A stretch of 49,724 nucleotides of DNA. Origin: SVQP01 sp045594705 (lineage in GTDB: Bacteria > Bacillota > Clostridia > Oscillospirales > CAG-272). Location of the stretch: positions 1 through 49,724 of the forward strand of contig JAZNZB010000088.1 in assembly GCA_045594705.1 (NCBI GenBank). Direction: 5' to 3'. The number at the start of each line of letters is the position of its first letter. Within the stretch, counting starts at the first letter, position 1. The notes beneath the pieces were generated by a model, which saw nothing but the letters and a program-made list of their open reading frames with translations, was not told where the DNA came from and did no database searches. The position numbers and the translations under genes are program-made. Below are positions 49,717 through 49,724 of this stretch, in pieces.

Positions 49717-49724
49717 TCGGCCCC

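Overview
The window looks like a chromosomal stretch of an anaerobic, probably gut-associated member of the Bacillota (class Clostridia). This is inferred from several things. Ribosome binding sites are strong GGAGG type, and sigma-A promoters are near-perfect. It carries a V-type ATPase operon, a short type-3 prolyl-tRNA synthetase, and type IV pilus genes without any secretin or PilP (monoderm type). It also has many lipoproteins and carbohydrate-active secreted proteins, and DUF4830 and DUF6259-like proteins. I cannot name a species. No phage, transposase, rRNA or CRISPR array is visible.

Layout. 1-3.7 kb (minus strand): a DUF4830-like protein, a RodA/FtsW glycosyltransferase, two tandem 126-bp palindromic elements and proS. 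3.8-5.6 kb (plus): gapA with a strong promoter and a GyrI-like protein. 5.55-6.1 kb: a gene-free cluster of palindromic repeats ending in a 62-bp palindrome that copies the 3' end of tRNA-Gly(CCC). 6.2-15.5 kb: carbohydrate-related genes, namely a DUF6259-like putative glycosidase, a hexapeptide acetyltransferase, an XRE regulator, a GH3 lipoprotein with two F5/8-type domains and a membrane-anchored protein with a CBM9-like domain. A nested inverted-repeat island sits between the last two. 15.6-20.1 kb (minus): rpsU (S21), leuS and an orphan extracellular solute-binding lipoprotein.

20.3-36.4 kb (minus) is the most interesting part. It is one apparent 11-gene transcription unit with one promoter (near 36.36 kb) and one strong terminator (near 20.27 kb). 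In order it encodes an AgrC-like GHKL sensor kinase without a response regulator, PilB, PilT, PilC, a short prepilin peptidase, a PilM-PilN fusion and an enlarged PilO-like protein. The PilO-like protein carries a duplicated C-terminal module flanking a 14-residue tandem repeat. The unit ends with three prepilin-like proteins and a 1.3-kb-residue surface protein with a Tyr-rich helical region, a Pro-rich hinge and InlB-type repeats. No canonical major pilin is present. I read this as a pilus or pseudopilus machine with unusual envelope-spanning and surface parts.

36.6-45.8 kb (minus) is a complete nine-gene V-type ATPase operon (order H/G-I-K-E-C-F-A-B-D). The K subunit keeps the five Na+-binding positions known from Enterococcus hirae, so Na+ translocation is predicted. 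45.8-49.2 kb (minus): a hypothetical protein with weak resemblance to DUF3298, a CvpA-like membrane protein with a long C-terminal extension and a pair of related small lipoproteins. The last 0.5 kb is gene-free and repeat-rich, with one repeat module present twice.
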